From assembly GCA_963920575.1 (NCBI GenBank), contig OY986967.1:10968061-11032060 (forward strand): a stretch of DNA of 64,000 bases, given 5' to 3'. Each line of letters begins with the position of its first letter. Position 1 is the first letter of the stretch. The translations under genes and the position numbers were made by a program. The DNA is from Narthecium ossifragum (taxonomy: Eukaryota > Streptophyta > Magnoliopsida > Dioscoreales > Nartheciaceae). Below the pieces are notes generated by a model. It was not told where the DNA came from, did no database searches, and worked only from the letters and a program-made list of their open reading frames with translations. Below are positions 12,335-23,454 of this stretch, one piece after another.

Positions 12335-13719
12335 TGATAGAAGATCGGCTAGGTCCACTATCACTCAACATAGATTCATTAGAAGTCTAAGTCGGAACGA
12401 AGATCAAATTAGCGGATAATTGGTATGAGAACAATCAAAGTGGTTCTAACACTTTGAGATCGCCTAATCAACAAAGATAAAGAACGAATTGTAGGTTTCA
12501 ATCATAGGTCTTAATGGTTCTAGCATTAAGGTAGTGGTTCTAGCACTCCTACAATCATAATCTAGGGTTTAGAATCCAATCCTAAGATCTAACATGGTTC
12601 TAGCATGAAAGCATCTTGGAAAAGTCCTAATCCTAGCTTCTAACATGCAATACTCAAAACCAGCGATCGTAATCTTAGCGTAACTTTCATATCCGAACTC
12701 AAAAAAAGTTGATTCCAGATTCGATGGAAAGCTAAGGAAGAGATCTACAACTTTTGTGTTTTGAGTTTTCAAAGATTCCGGCTGTACAATCACAGAAAAA
12801 CCGAGGAAAGACAGGCCGAATCTAGGGCACAAAGAACATGCAATTCATTCACCATAATAAATATTACCAGTAGATATATAAAATCCGAAATCTATCCATT
12901 AAATCATCATAAAGTACATGCTCTGATCCATAGGAAAAACCTAGATAAACTCTCTATTACATCATAGAATTTCCTAGACTAAGGATTTAGCTACTCATCT
13001 TGAAGAAACGATCCGTCGAAGAAGGTTGATGACGCGCTCCCTCCATGGATCTATCTTCAAGATCTAACCCTAATTTTTATTGAGGAAGAGGAGCCAGGAA
13101 AACACCAAGGAGAAGAGGAAAATTCGTCTATGGATGGCCAAAAAAATCCTCAAACAAGGTCTATTTATAGGCTTTCGTAAAACCCTAACTCGGCTTAGAT
13201 CTCAGCCTTTTATTTTCCCCGCAGCGCCAAAAGAGATCGATCCCCTTTGGAAAACGGATCGATCTTCTTCATCCGTGAACTTAGGATTTGGATTATGCCC
13301 GACCAAGATCGATCCCCTTTGGAAAACGGATCGATCTTCTTTCCACGGCTGAATAGAGTCTCCAGGTTCGGATCGATCAGACTTCTCTCGGATCGATCCC
13401 CTTTTAGAAGTGCTTTTATTTAACTCTCTGTCACGCCTGCGGCTGGAAAATAGATCGATCTTCTTGTATTGAGATCGATCTTCTTTGCTTCAGTTGGCCC
13501 GATTCTTGATGGAATAATAAGAACGATCCCCTTTGGATGTCAAATCGATCCGACTTGCACAGAATTGCCAGAATAGCTTTGTTTTAGCACCAAACTTGCC
13601 CTAACCTTTGTTGAAGGCTCTTATATCTAAAATGTACCATAGACCATTAAAATAGCATTGCTCAGAGGCTAATAGGACCTAGTTAAAGGGGCGATTTGTG
13701 CACTTTTCACGTGTTATCA
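12335..13719 (-). repeat. 3' LTR of element C
   Basis: 1385 bp. GATCGATC palindromes at 13225-13560 lie upstream (sense direction) of a TATA-like TATAAATA near 13160. It is directly bordered by the PPT at 13720. Confidence 0.85.
13225..13560. promoter_or_regulatory. GATCGATC array in the C LTR
   Basis: About ten GATCGATC or AGATCGATCC units, two within a nearly exact 70-bp repeat (13230-13270 and 13300-13345). The 5' LTR copy (17344-17575) has the same array but lacks one of these repeats. Confidence 0.6.
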
Positions 13720-13733
13720 CACCCCCCAACTTG
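13720..13733 (-). other. Polypurine tract of element C
   Basis: In sense AAGTTGGGGGGTG directly before the LTR start TGATAAC. The upstream CGAGGACTAGCAAAAATC is shared with E2 and, in diverged form, with B. Confidence 0.85.
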
Positions 13734-15279
13734 ATTTTTGCTAGTCCTCGAGCAAAGCAAGATAAAAATAAACATAAAGCAGTAAACCTAACTAGCCACT
13801 TTCGTAGGTCTCACGATTACACTTAGCATGTGTAACAAGCCTTTAAACCCCTGGGTGGCCCCAGTGGAGGAGTTATAGTCTCCTGAGGGTTTCCGGTGAT
13901 GATACCCACAAACATCAATACATCCCCTTGACTATGCTGTTAGAAATCTATCATAAGCCTCACCAACTCTAATGCATGAATCAGAAATATTACCCACGAA
14001 CATACCCTTCAACTCATAGTCACATAAAGCTATAGTAAAGCAAAACATGTCGTAACATACTTCCAATACTTCAGCATATTTACTCATGATTGAAAATAAC
14101 TTTAACACTCTAGTGTATGAATAGAGTTCCACATGCTTCCGAGTATCCATTATATCCAGACATTCAACTATTCAAGATCACCATCCTGAGTCAGCATATA
14201 TTTTCCACTTATCACATAACAATCTCTGTTCTTTTCTTCTTCTTTTTTTTACAAGGAACTTCAACTGTTTTATGCGAACACCATGCTGGTTAGGCACACT
14301 GCCCGGTTACTAAGTATGAAGTCCTTTTTTTTCTTTTTTTTTCTTTCTTTCTTTTCTTTTCATTTAATTCAACTATTTTACGCGAACAGCACGCTGGTTA
14401 GGCACACAGCCCGGTTACTAAGTTGAACACCCTACACTTTCAGACACCTATCATGTATCTTCTATGACATGATAAAGAACTGTAAATCTATCCCAGTTTC
14501 AGGCTCAGAGTCTAATTTCAACTCTTCAACATGTGAAAGTGAACATGTGCAGTAGGATATGTCAAGCTATCCTTAAATCATGGTGAAAATGTTTAAGTAT
14601 AGAAATAATATCAGGCATTGTAAAAATTTACTATCCCTTATATACCATACAAGCATCAGAATAATCCATAAAATAAATTTCTAAAACAAGCATTTTTGTC
14701 AATAACTCTCATAATTTCATTCCTTTGGCACAATTGAAGGGATGTCCAATCTGTGGTTATCTTAAAATATTAAGCATGAAATTTATAAATGCTACCCCCC
14801 AACTTAAACGGGTTTGTTCTCAAGCACGTAACAGCAGAAGCCTGGAGAATATTAGAAGAAACACCCTGTGATTGCATAGAAGAAAATAATGGACTAAGCA
14901 TGCAAAATTAGAGAAAAATTGGGCAGCATCTCCTTTATTTATTCAGTCAGCCCAAGGGCAGTACAAACATTCATGACAGATTGACAGAAAAAATAAACTA
15001 CCCTATGCTTCAACCTGCATGAAACAAGATTTAAGCACATGGACCATCACAAATTTACACATCCACGAATAATCATGTAGCACACCCACAGTACCCACCC
15101 CATAATCCAAAGTTAGCAAGTATATACGTCAAAATGTCAAGCCAGATACAGAGATGAGCGAAGTACAAAAATGTCGTCCAAACGACCATACCCAAAGTGC
15201 TCATCCACAAAAGACATGAACCTAGGTATAAGGGAGCTAACAGATATGCAAGGACTACAAGGCCTAGGAACATGTAAAC
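13734..15279 (-). other. 3' UTR of element C
   Basis: Non-coding AT-rich sequence between the post-pol ORF and the PPT, homologous to 39665-41465 of E2. It contains two tandem copies of a structured-looking motif (14255-14324, 14368-14427) and pyrimidine-rich tracts (14236-14250, 14322-14360). The short ORFs here are not supported. Confidence 0.65.
14255..14427 (-). other. Tandem 3'-UTR inverted-repeat motif, element C
   Basis: Two copies of a 60-70 nt motif share the sense core TTAGTAACCGGGC...GTTCGC(A/G)TAAAA and each is closed by complementary ends: TTCAACT/AGTTGAA in 14368-14427, and GGACTTCATACT/AGTTGAAGTTCC (two mismatches) in 14255-14324. The closing stems differ in sequence but keep pairing. 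Similar motifs occur in element B (30198-30354) and E2 (40762-40832). Role unknown. Confidence 0.5.
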
Positions 15280-16544
15280 ACTAAACTCAAGGGTGAGGAT
15301 CGGACAGTCCAGGAGACTGGCAGTCGGCTTGGGCGGTAGGAGAAATACCCAAGTGCTCGCAAATCCGAGCGACATCCCGTTGAAGGGCATCCTGTCGTCT
15401 ACTGATGACAAGCACCTCGTTGTAGATGTCACTCATCGTGAGCTGCTCAGGTCCAAAAGTGGAGGCTGGTGTGGGGTCTGGCTCAATCTAGGGAGGAACA
15501 GCCTGCTGGCGGCGCCGCCGTCTCTGTGCTGCACCGGCCTTGTGCAAATGCCCAACGACTTTAGCCCAAGTTGCACGACCAAATCGGGCATAAGCTAAAG
15601 CGTCGGTAGTGACAGTCGGTTCATCCTCCGGTACAAACCCACGGGATGACAGAAACGCTGAGATCAGGCACGGATGCGGGGCAGCTTTGGTCTTGTAGCT
15701 GCGTAGGCAATCGCGCACGGCGCCCCGGTAATACAACGCCATGTCCTCAAGGACCAACTGGGAAACATCCAAGGACCACCCTTTGGTGATCAACCACAGA
15801 GCTGATAGCCAAAGTTTAGTCATATACTGATCATGGCTGCACTGGAAGACGTTTCGGCGTAGCACATCATCAACAAACCAGAGAGACGGATGCAGCTCAG
15901 CTCGTGAAAACTGTACTCCACCGGTCCTCTCCGGATGAAGGAACGCTCCAATATCGGCATCTGGCGGTATCTCCTCATGGACGGTCAGACGATGTAAACC
16001 AGGAGCATGGTCTGGAATGCCCAGAATCTCGCGGATGATCTGGGCGTCAAAAATTATGTCGTGGTCTTCAATGGTCGTCCGGAAGCCAAGTGTAGAGGCT
16101 GTGGTCATGCTCATCGGGCCGGTCGCGATCGTCACTGTAGGGTATCGCTGCCATGTTCTGGTAGAACATGCAGACTAGTCGCGGGTAGACGTCGGTCGAA
16201 GGGTAGCAGATCGGCAGCAGCTCGCGAGCCTCTAGGGTAACAACACCCTCACTGGCAATATCCACCGTCCGAAGACGCTCGATGTCGAACGTGAACTCGA
16301 GGTTCACTTCTCGCTGCCATCTCGGAATGAGGCCGGCTATGAAGGTAGGAGCAGTAGGTGGGCGAGTGAGTTTTCCTTTCTTTGTCGGCCGCGCAGGAGC
16401 GAGAGTGGGTGTTGCGCCATCGGAAGCTTTCTGCTTGCCTTTCGAAGACCGGCCTGGATCTCGAGATGGACCGGCAGGAGCCTCGGCGGTTGATGTCCGA
16501 CCATGGGGAGTGTTGGGTGGAGAAGATGATTGGTATGAGAACAA
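15280..16544 (-). pseudogene. Post-pol ORF of element C (putative plant transposon protein type)
   Basis: A protein of about 420 residues follows where pol would be. Its order is a Pro/Ser/Thr- and Lys-rich N-terminus (KKGKLTRPP), a conserved core starting PRWQREVNLEF with MFYQNMAAIPY, DAQIIREILGIP and LWLITKGWSLD, and a short coiled-coil-like tail after FGPEQLTM. A homologous ORF lies in E2 (23455-39664). The core resembles the 'putative plant transposon protein' family found with Athila-like elements; I have not confirmed that by a search. Breaks: a frameshift near 16095 and an in-frame TAG at about 15485 (after AVPP). The position after pol is that of the env-like ORF of Athila elements, but I see no signal peptide or transmembrane segment. 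Confidence 0.65.
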
Positions 16545-17737
16545 TCAAAGTGGTTCTAGCACTTTGAGATCGCCTAATCAATAAAGATAAAGAACGAATT
16601 ATAGGTTACAATCATAGGTCTTAATGGTTCTAGCATTAAGGTAGTGGTTCTAGCACTCCTACAATCATAATCTAGGGTTTAGAATCCAATCCTAAGATTT
16701 AACATGGTTCTAGCATGAAAGCATCTTGGAAAAGTCCTAATCCTAGCCTCTAACATGCAATACTCAAAATAAGCGATCGTAATCTCAGCGTAACTTTCAC
16801 ATCCGAACTTGAAACAAGATGATTCTAGATTCGGTGGAAAGCTAGGGAAGAGATCTACAATTTTTGTGTTTTGAGTTTTCAAAGATTCCGGCTGTACAAC
16901 CACAGAAAAACCGAGGAAAGACAGGTCGAATCTAGGGCACAAAGAACATGCAATTCATTCACCATAATAAATATTACCAATAGATATATAAAATCCAAAA
17001 TCTATTCATTAAACCATCATAATGTACATGCTCTGATCCATAGGAAAAACCTAGATAAACTCTCTATTACATCATAGAATTTCCTAGACTAAGGATTTAG
17101 CTACTCATCTTGAAGAAACGATCCGTCAAAGAAGGTTGATGACGCGCTCCCTCCATGGATCTATCTTCAAGATCTAACCCTAATTTTTATTGAGGAAGAG
17201 GAGCCAGGAAAACACCAAGGAGGAGAGGAAAATTCGTCTATGGATGGCCCCAATAATCCTCAAACAAGGTCTATTTATAAACTTTTGTAAAACCCTAACT
17301 CGGCTTAGATCTCAGCCTTTTATTTTTCCCGCAGCGCCAAAAGAGATCGATCCCCTTTGGAAAATGGATCGATCTTCTTTCCACGGCTGAATAGAGTCTC
17401 CAGGTTCAGATCGATCTGACTTCTCTCGGATCGATCCCCTTTGAGAAGTGCTTTTATTTAACTCTCTATCACGCCTGCGACTGGAAAATAGATCGATCTT
17501 CTTTGCTTCCGTTGGCCCGCTTCTTGCTGGAATAATAAGATCGATCCCCTTTGGATATCAGATCGATCTGAGTTGCACAGAATTGACAGAATGGCTTCGT
17601 TTTAGCACCAAACTTGACCTAACCTTTGTTGAAGGCACTTATACCTGAAATGTACGATAGACCATCAAAATAGCATTGCTCGGAGGCTAACAAGACCTAG
17701 TTAAAAGGGTGATTTATGTACTTTTAACGCGTTATCA
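16529..17737 (-). repeat. 5' LTR of element C, truncated
   Basis: It aligns with 12419-13719 and lacks the last 90 or so bases of the LTR (sense 3' end), the PBS and one palindrome repeat. The sense start is at 17737. Confidence 0.8.
17344..17575. promoter_or_regulatory. GATCGATC array in the C 5' LTR
   Basis: Six or seven GATCGATC units upstream (sense) of the TATA-like TATAAATAG near 17270. Confidence 0.55.
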
Positions 17738-19378
17738 GAGGCCAACATTCCATTGACTCATCCCATGAACAAGTCCAAGCTGTTACAACTCTCCGAAGTG
17801 ATAAAAATTTTATCAACATAGAGAAACCATCAGAAGCCATATGTGATCAGGATTTGCATGTGTCTCAATCTCATGCATCATCAAATGAAGATCTACATGC
17901 ATCAAAAGAAACCAGTGTATCACATGATATCCAGACTCCAAATCCCAAGGATCTCATTGAAGATTTGCATGCATCACCAAACGTGCCATCATCCCATAAG
18001 AATTATCCGAACCCCAAGACTTATGTTCCTAAGGTTCCTTTTCCCGAGGCTCTAGTAGAACCTACTTCAACTCCATATAGAAATCCTAAACAAGATGAAA
18101 TGATGGATGTCTTTAAGAAAGTTCATATTAACCTTCCTCTTCTAGATGCCATTAAGCAAATCCAATCATATACTAAATTCCTTTAAGATCTTTGCACTCA
18201 TAAAAGGCAATGTAGATCTCATGTTTCAACGAAAAGTTTCTTGACTGAACAAGTTAGCTCAATCTTTCGTTGCGACCTTCCTCCTAAACTGAAAGATCCC
18301 AGGACTCCTACCATCTCATGCATCATAGGAGACTGCGCAATTGAGGGAGCATTATTAGACTTGGGTGCAAGTGTTAATCTTATGCTTTATTCTTTGTATT
18401 CCAAGTTTGTCATAGGAGAACTGAAACCAACTGCCATGATTTTACAATTAAACGACTGATCTATTAAGACCCCAAGAGGAATTCTTGAAGATGTTTTAGT
18501 CAAGGTTGATCGGTGTGTCTTTTCGGTGGATTTTGTAGTTTTGGACATGGAACCAGGAATCCAAACTAAGAAGTCTGTCCTCATAATTCTTGGCCAACCT
18601 TTCTTAGCTACAACTAACGCTTGCATTAATTGTAAGGATGGCATCATGGCAGTCACATTTGGCAATATGGAGTTTCGTCTAAACATTTTTCATGCATCTA
18701 AGAATCATGCATATGATGACGATTGTTTTATGATTAATGCATTAGCAAATGATGATGAAATGAATAATTGTGTTAATAATGAGATGCATAAATTGTTGAT
18801 GAGTAATGATGCTCCGTGTGGGCGTTTTGAGAATAATTGTGATGTGTTTATTGTGTGTGATAATTGTGTTTGCAAAAAAGATTTTTTGGATTTGCATGGA
18901 GATTTTGCGAATAAAAATGTGGACTTTTCGGATGTGAATAACAAAAATAATGATTTTAATGAATTTTCCCCGGTTTTCAAGCTTGATAATGATGAGGTTT
19001 TCCAGGATTTTAATGCTCTTGATTTGGATAATGATGTTTTCGGAATTTCGTGGCAAAAACCTTTCATCGAGCCTTTATCTCCTACTTCCTCAACTCCGGC
19101 TTTACCTTCTTTTGTTGTACCACCATCTCTAGAGTTAAAAACATTGCCCTCCAATCTTAAATATGCCTTTCTTGGATCTGATCGTACTCTTCCAGTGATC
19201 ATCTCTTCTACATTGACTAACGCCCAAGAATCTCAACTTCTTGAGGTTCTCAAATTGCATAAAAAGCCATAGGATGGTCTATTGGTGATCTTAGAGGCAT
19301 AAACCCCTCGATTTGCATGCATCACATACTTTTAGAGGATGAGACCAAATGTGTGAGGGAGCTGTAACGCAGCCTTAA
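17738..19378 (+). pseudogene. pol: pol of element E: gag-pol junction and protease
   Basis: The frame starts with QAVTTLRSDKNF, the usual gag-pol junction of Athila-like elements. An acidic spacer follows, then an aspartic protease domain with LLDLGASVNLM (about 18350-18385; DLGA is the active-site triad in this lineage) and ILGQPFLATTNA. After the protease comes a 250-residue linker (18660-19260) and the start of RT. In-frame stops lie at 18184, 18457 and 19270. The protease would release the mature particle proteins. Non-functional copy. Confidence 0.8.
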
Positions 19379-19943
19379 TTGTTGATGAGTAATGATGCAC
19401 CGGCCACATTCCAACGTTGCATGCTTTCTATCTTTGGGGACATGATTGAACGATTCTTAGAAATATTCATGGATGACTTCTCTGTCTTTGGCCAAACTTT
19501 TTAATCATGCATTGCAAATTTATTCAAAGTTCTTACTAGATGCGTAGAGACTAATCTTGTTTTAAGTTGGGAGAAAAGCCATTTCATGGTTAGTGAGGGG
19601 ATCGTCCTTGGTCATGTCATTTCGAGTAGAGGGATTGAAGTAGATAGAGCTAAGCTAGAACTCATTTGCAAACTTCCTCCTCTTTCTTTGATTCACCATA
19701 ACGATCATTTTTGGACCATGCTAGATTTGATCGACAATTCATTCAAGATTTTAGTAAGATTTCTCGGCCGCTCTGTGCTTTACTTGTAAAAGATGCCTCA
19801 TTTGTTTTCGATGATTCATGTCTTCAAGCTTTTAACATCTTTTGTGAGTCACCCTCTTTGGCACCTATTGTCCACCCTCCGGCGTATGATCACCCTTTCG
19901 AAATTATGTGTCATGCATCTGATCATGCTAGCAAAACTTTAAA
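19379..19943 (+). pseudogene. pol: pol of element E: RT with deleted core, RNase H start
   Basis: The RT N-terminus is missing: sequence jumps from the 'LNP' boundary at about 19378 to PATFQRCMLSIFGDMIERF at 19400, a deletion of roughly 350-400 bp when compared with element G. The catalytic strand FMDDFSVFG (about 19468-19495) remains, followed by a stop and thumb/connection sequence GIVLGHVISSRGIEVDRAK. A frameshift lies near 19690. RNase H starts with FEIMCHASDHASKTL, where His replaces the first catalytic Asp (CDAS), and is interrupted by the MITE at 19944. Confidence 0.8.
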
Positions 19944-20224
19944 GGGTGGCTCTATCTACACCGCGGAAATGTCTAAGGACACCGCCATTTTTTTGTTTCC
20001 CCTAAACTACCCTCATCCCCTACCTCCCTCTCTCCAGATCTCCCTCTCTCACGCTCTCCACCCTACCATCGACCTCCTCGACGCCGGACATCTTCAACCT
20101 CCGTTCTTCCCGATCTCCCCCCCACACCGACCTTGCTCATCGCCAACCTGCAACCCTGAAGGCGTCTCTCTCTCTCCCCCACTCTCTCTGTCGTCGCCCC
20201 TTCAAGAATCAAGCCGCCGTCTTC

Positions 20225-20531
20225 GACTGCTCATTGTTCGACTTTTAAAAACCGAACATTAAGCAAACGCTCGGTTTTTAAAAACCGAACATTAAGTACA
20301 AGTTCGATTTTTAAAAACCAAACATTAAGCACACTTTCGATTTTTAAAACCCGAACATAAGTTGACTTTTAAAAACCGAACATTAACTACATGTTCGACT
20401 TTTTATATCCGAAAAGAAACGAAAAGTTTGATTTTTTAAAGCCAAACACTGCCTTTGTTATTAAAAACTAAAAGATTCGGTTTTTAAAAACTGAAAAAAA
20501 ACACAGTAGTTCGGTTTTTAAAAACCGAACT
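20225..20531. repeat. Palindromic tandem repeat inside the MITE
   Basis: Imperfect repeats of about 45 bp, each centred on CGGTTTTTAAAAACCG followed by AACATTAAG. The last unit (20508-20531) is a perfect 24-bp palindrome. It can form strong hairpins. Confidence 0.75.
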
Positions 20532-20675
20532 GCTCCGACGGGGGATAGAGAGAGAGGGGGGGCGAGATAGAGGGAGAAAGAGAGGGGGAAAGAGGTGAGG
20601 GCTTCGGGAGGTTGCATGCAGGCTAAATTTGGCCGCCTGGAGAGATCCACGAGGGAGATCGGCGAGAGAGAGATC

Positions 20676-20679
<4 letters not shown>

Positions 20680-20725
<46 letters not shown>
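20680..20725. repeat. GA microsatellite
   Basis: (GA)n of about 23 units within the MITE, with shorter GA runs to 20880. Confidence 0.95.
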
Positions 20726-20730
<5 letters not shown>

Positions 20731-20966
20731 GAGAGAGGGTGGTGGCTTCGCGCATGGTGTTCGGCGACAGAGAGCAGGCCGGTATGGGCGACGTCGGGGT
20801 TGTAGGCTGGCGACGGGCAAGGCCAGTGGGAGAGAGAGAGAGGGTGATCGGGGAGAGAGAGAGAGGGAGGGAGGGAGGTTGAAGACAAGGGTAGTTTAGG
20901 AAATAAAAAAAATGAGCGGTGTCCTTAGTAATTAGGGCGGTGTAGATAGAACTACCCAACTTTAAA

Positions 20967-22660
20967 TGAAGCCCAAGTGAACTACACCACCACTGAGAAA
21001 GAGCTGCTAGTTGTAATGTTTGCATTAGAGAAATTCCGATCTTACCTTCTTGAATCCAAGGTAGTCATCTTTACTAATCATTCAACCCTTCGATATCCTT
21101 TCACCAAGAAAGAACTGAAACCTTGATTAATTAGGTGGATAATGCTGCTTCAAGAGTTCGATATTGAATTAAGGGATAAAAAGGGAGCTCTAAATGTTGT
21201 TGCAGACCACATCTCTAGACTTCCTTTAGATGTGATCAATGATTCCTCTCCGATTAACGATGCATTTCCTGATGAAAGCCTATTAGTTGTTGATCAAGCT
21301 TTGAAGCCTTGGTTTGCACATATCATGAATTATCTTGTTTTCGGATTTACTCCTTCCCATTGGACTAAGCAAGACCGAGACAAATTCTTTTCGCGAGTCA
21401 AATCCTATGTTTGTAATGATCCAATCCTTTTCAAGCATTGTCCGGACTAAATTATGAGGTGTTGTGTGCCTAAATCAAAAATTATTCCTATCTTGACGAC
21501 ATGCCATTCTCATGTATGTGGAGGACACTTTTCAGGCCGTAGAACTACCGCCAAGGTCTTTCAGTCCGATTTCTATTAGCCCACCATTTTTCATGATGCC
21601 CATAGCTTCGCTAAAGCTTGCATTCATTGTCAACAAGTTGGCAGTATTTCTTGCCGGAATGAAATGCCTCAAACTTCTATCATTGAATGTGAAGTTTTTG
21701 ATGTTTGGGGTATTGACTTCATGGGCCCGTTTCCACCTTCAAATGGTCATACATGGATTTTGTTGGTCGTTGACTATGTATCAAAGTGGATAGAAGCTAT
21801 AGCCACTATGACCAACGATCATCGAGTTGTAATTAAATTTCTTCATTCAAATTTTTTCTCTCGATTTGGTCATCTTAGGGCAATAATAAGTGACGGAGGA
21901 TCCCATTTTATGAATAGGTATTTCCCTACCACTCTTGACAAGTATAACATCACCCATAAGATTGCCACTTCATACCATCCTCAAACTAGTGGGCAAGTAG
22001 AGCTGTCAAATTGTGAAATAAAGCGTATCCATGAAAAAGTACTACATTCGGATCGCAAAGATTGGGCCATGCGCTTAGATGAGGCCTTGTAAGCGTATCG
22101 AACAACCTACAAAACACCTATAGGAATGTCACCATACCGGTTGGTCTATGATAAGCATTGCCGCCTATCGGTGAAACTAATGGACTAGGTTTGGTTGGAT
22201 ATTAAAAAGGTTAATTCGTTGCCTACCGGACTGAATGCCTATTTGCTTCAACTCAATGAGTTGGAGGAAATCCGGAATGAGGCCTACAACAATGCTCTTA
22301 TTTATAACGCTCAGACAAAAGCTTGTCATGACAAGTAAATCACCCATAGAACCTTCAATGTTGGCGACAAAGTGTGGCTTAAGTTTCAATGCTAGGCTTC
22401 GGCTTTTCCTTGGGAAACTTAAGTCTAGATGGAATTATCCCTTTGAAGTTACCAAAGTTTTTCCTTATGGTCCGTTGAGATTCATAATACCAAATCCGGT
22501 TCCACTTTCAAAGTGAATGGCCAAAGGTTGAAACCCTACGTGGAAAATCCTCTTACCTTAGAAGCCACAACAATTTTGCATGAACCGAATGATGAGTAAT
22601 TGAGCTTGCTTTGTGTCGAGCTCGAGATGTTAAACCAAGCGCTTGGTGAGAGGTAACCCA
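20967..22660 (+). pseudogene. pol: pol of element E: RNase H end and integrase
   Basis: RNase H continues with TTEKELLVVMFALEKF and TNHSTLRYPF (usual Asp of TDH replaced by Asn). Integrase follows: a damaged zinc domain (HFSGRRTT, CIHCQQVGSIS), then the catalytic core with [21 protein letters not shown] and NCEIKRIHEK giving the D,D-35-E triad, and YHPQTSGQVELS. The C-terminal region reaches KVNGQRLKPYVE. The end resembles the usual Athila pol C-terminus (ELEMLNQALGER). Several frameshifts and stops (e.g. 21448, 22090, 22184) make it a pseudogene. Integrase inserts element DNA into chromosomes. Confidence 0.85.
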
Positions 22661-22880
22661 TCTCTGATTTGCATTTTGATTAGTTTATTTGATATTTGTT
22701 AATTGCATGCTTGCTTGTTTTCTAATTAGTTGCATGTTTGATTTTGGTGTGTAGTTAGTTGCTCATTGATTGATTGATTGTGATGTCGTATTTACCATTG
22801 CTCAATGTTTGTGTTGATCGTTGGATTGGGGTGTTCTTGCTTAAGTTTAGAGGCCCTAGGGGGGGGGGGGGGGGGGGGTT
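22661..22880 (+). other. Post-pol spacer with G-tract
   Basis: AT-rich spacer ending in an almost pure run of about 20 G (22860-22878). The G-run could be a decayed or expanded PPT of E or an assembly artefact. No LTR start follows it. Confidence 0.5.
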
Positions 22881-23454
22881 AGTATTAATGTATACAAGGT
22901 TAGAGGCGTAATTCCCACATTTTCACACAGTTTTTGTGTTTTGGTGCAAATGATCGATCTTCCAGGGATGAAAAGATCGATCTTCCAGGGCTGAAAAGAT
23001 TGATCTTTATTTGCACCACACGTATACAGAATCTGGGTATTAAGATGATTGATCATCAGTACCTTAATGATTGATCTTTTATGTGTGCCCATTGAGATAG
23101 AGAGTGGTAGTTTGGATGATCGATCTTCCTTAAGACGATGATCGATCATCTTCAGGAACACCATGAGGCAGAGAGGGGGTTTTTGGGGGATCGATCATTC
23201 TTCATGCACATGATTGATCTTTCCATCTTCCCTTCAAAGCAGAACAACCAAGTTAGTATGATCGATCTTTTAGTCCAAAATGATCGATCTTGCTCACTTA
23301 TACCCGTCACCAACCCATAAACTGGATATCTTGAGATACTGCCATGTGGTAAATGATCGATCATTCCATGAAAGAAGATGGATCATTTGCGAGGAGCGTT
23401 AAAAAAATTTATAAAGGCCAGTCACCGACTTAGGGCTTTAAGCCCTAAGATCGA
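22881..23454 (+). promoter_or_regulatory. Palindrome array and TATA box ahead of the post-pol ORF
   Basis: At least ten ATGATCGATCAT, TGATCGATCTT or diverged copies at 22950-23390, then TTTATAAAGG (23408-23417), then a pyrimidine-rich stretch (23462-23500) leading into the post-pol ORF. This mirrors the U3 layout of the LTRs (array, TATA, pyrimidine-rich start) but is not flanked by LTR ends. It may be an internal promoter or the remnant of a truncated LTR; function is inference. Confidence 0.45.

Larger units (their letters stand above)
12335..17737 (-). mobile_element. C: internally deleted Athila-like element keeping only the post-pol ORF
   Basis: Minus-strand element with LTRs at 12335-13719 (3' LTR) and about 16529-17737 (5' LTR, its end missing). 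The LTRs start TGATAAC and end TTCTATCA in the sense direction and differ by roughly 6% where compared by eye. Between them remain a post-pol ORF (16544-15280), the 3' UTR and a PPT. PBS, gag and pol are gone: the 5' LTR runs straight into the post-pol ORF near 16529. The flanks GAGAT (12330-12334) and GAGGC (17738-17742) may be a decayed target duplication. It sits in the gag/protease junction of element E. Confidence 0.8.
19944..20957. mobile_element. Mutator-like MITE in the RNase H of E
   Basis: 1014 bp with terminal inverted repeats of about 80 bp (left start GGGTGGCTCTATCTACACC, right end complementary with few mismatches). The perfect 9-bp target duplication AACTTTAAA (19935-19943, 20958-20966) is the size made by Mutator-type transposases. 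Removing the element and one duplication restores the RNase H frame exactly. It encodes no transposase. The interior holds a palindromic tandem repeat (20225-20531) and a GA microsatellite. The long Ser/Leu or Arg/Glu ORFs inside are low-complexity artefacts. Confidence 0.85.

Noticed and set aside
18705..19202. 165-codon minus-strand ORF
   Set aside because: Shadow of the protease-RT linker of element E on the plus strand.
20468..21025. Ser/Leu-rich and Arg/Glu-rich ORFs
   Set aside because: Low-complexity translation of the GA microsatellite inside the MITE.
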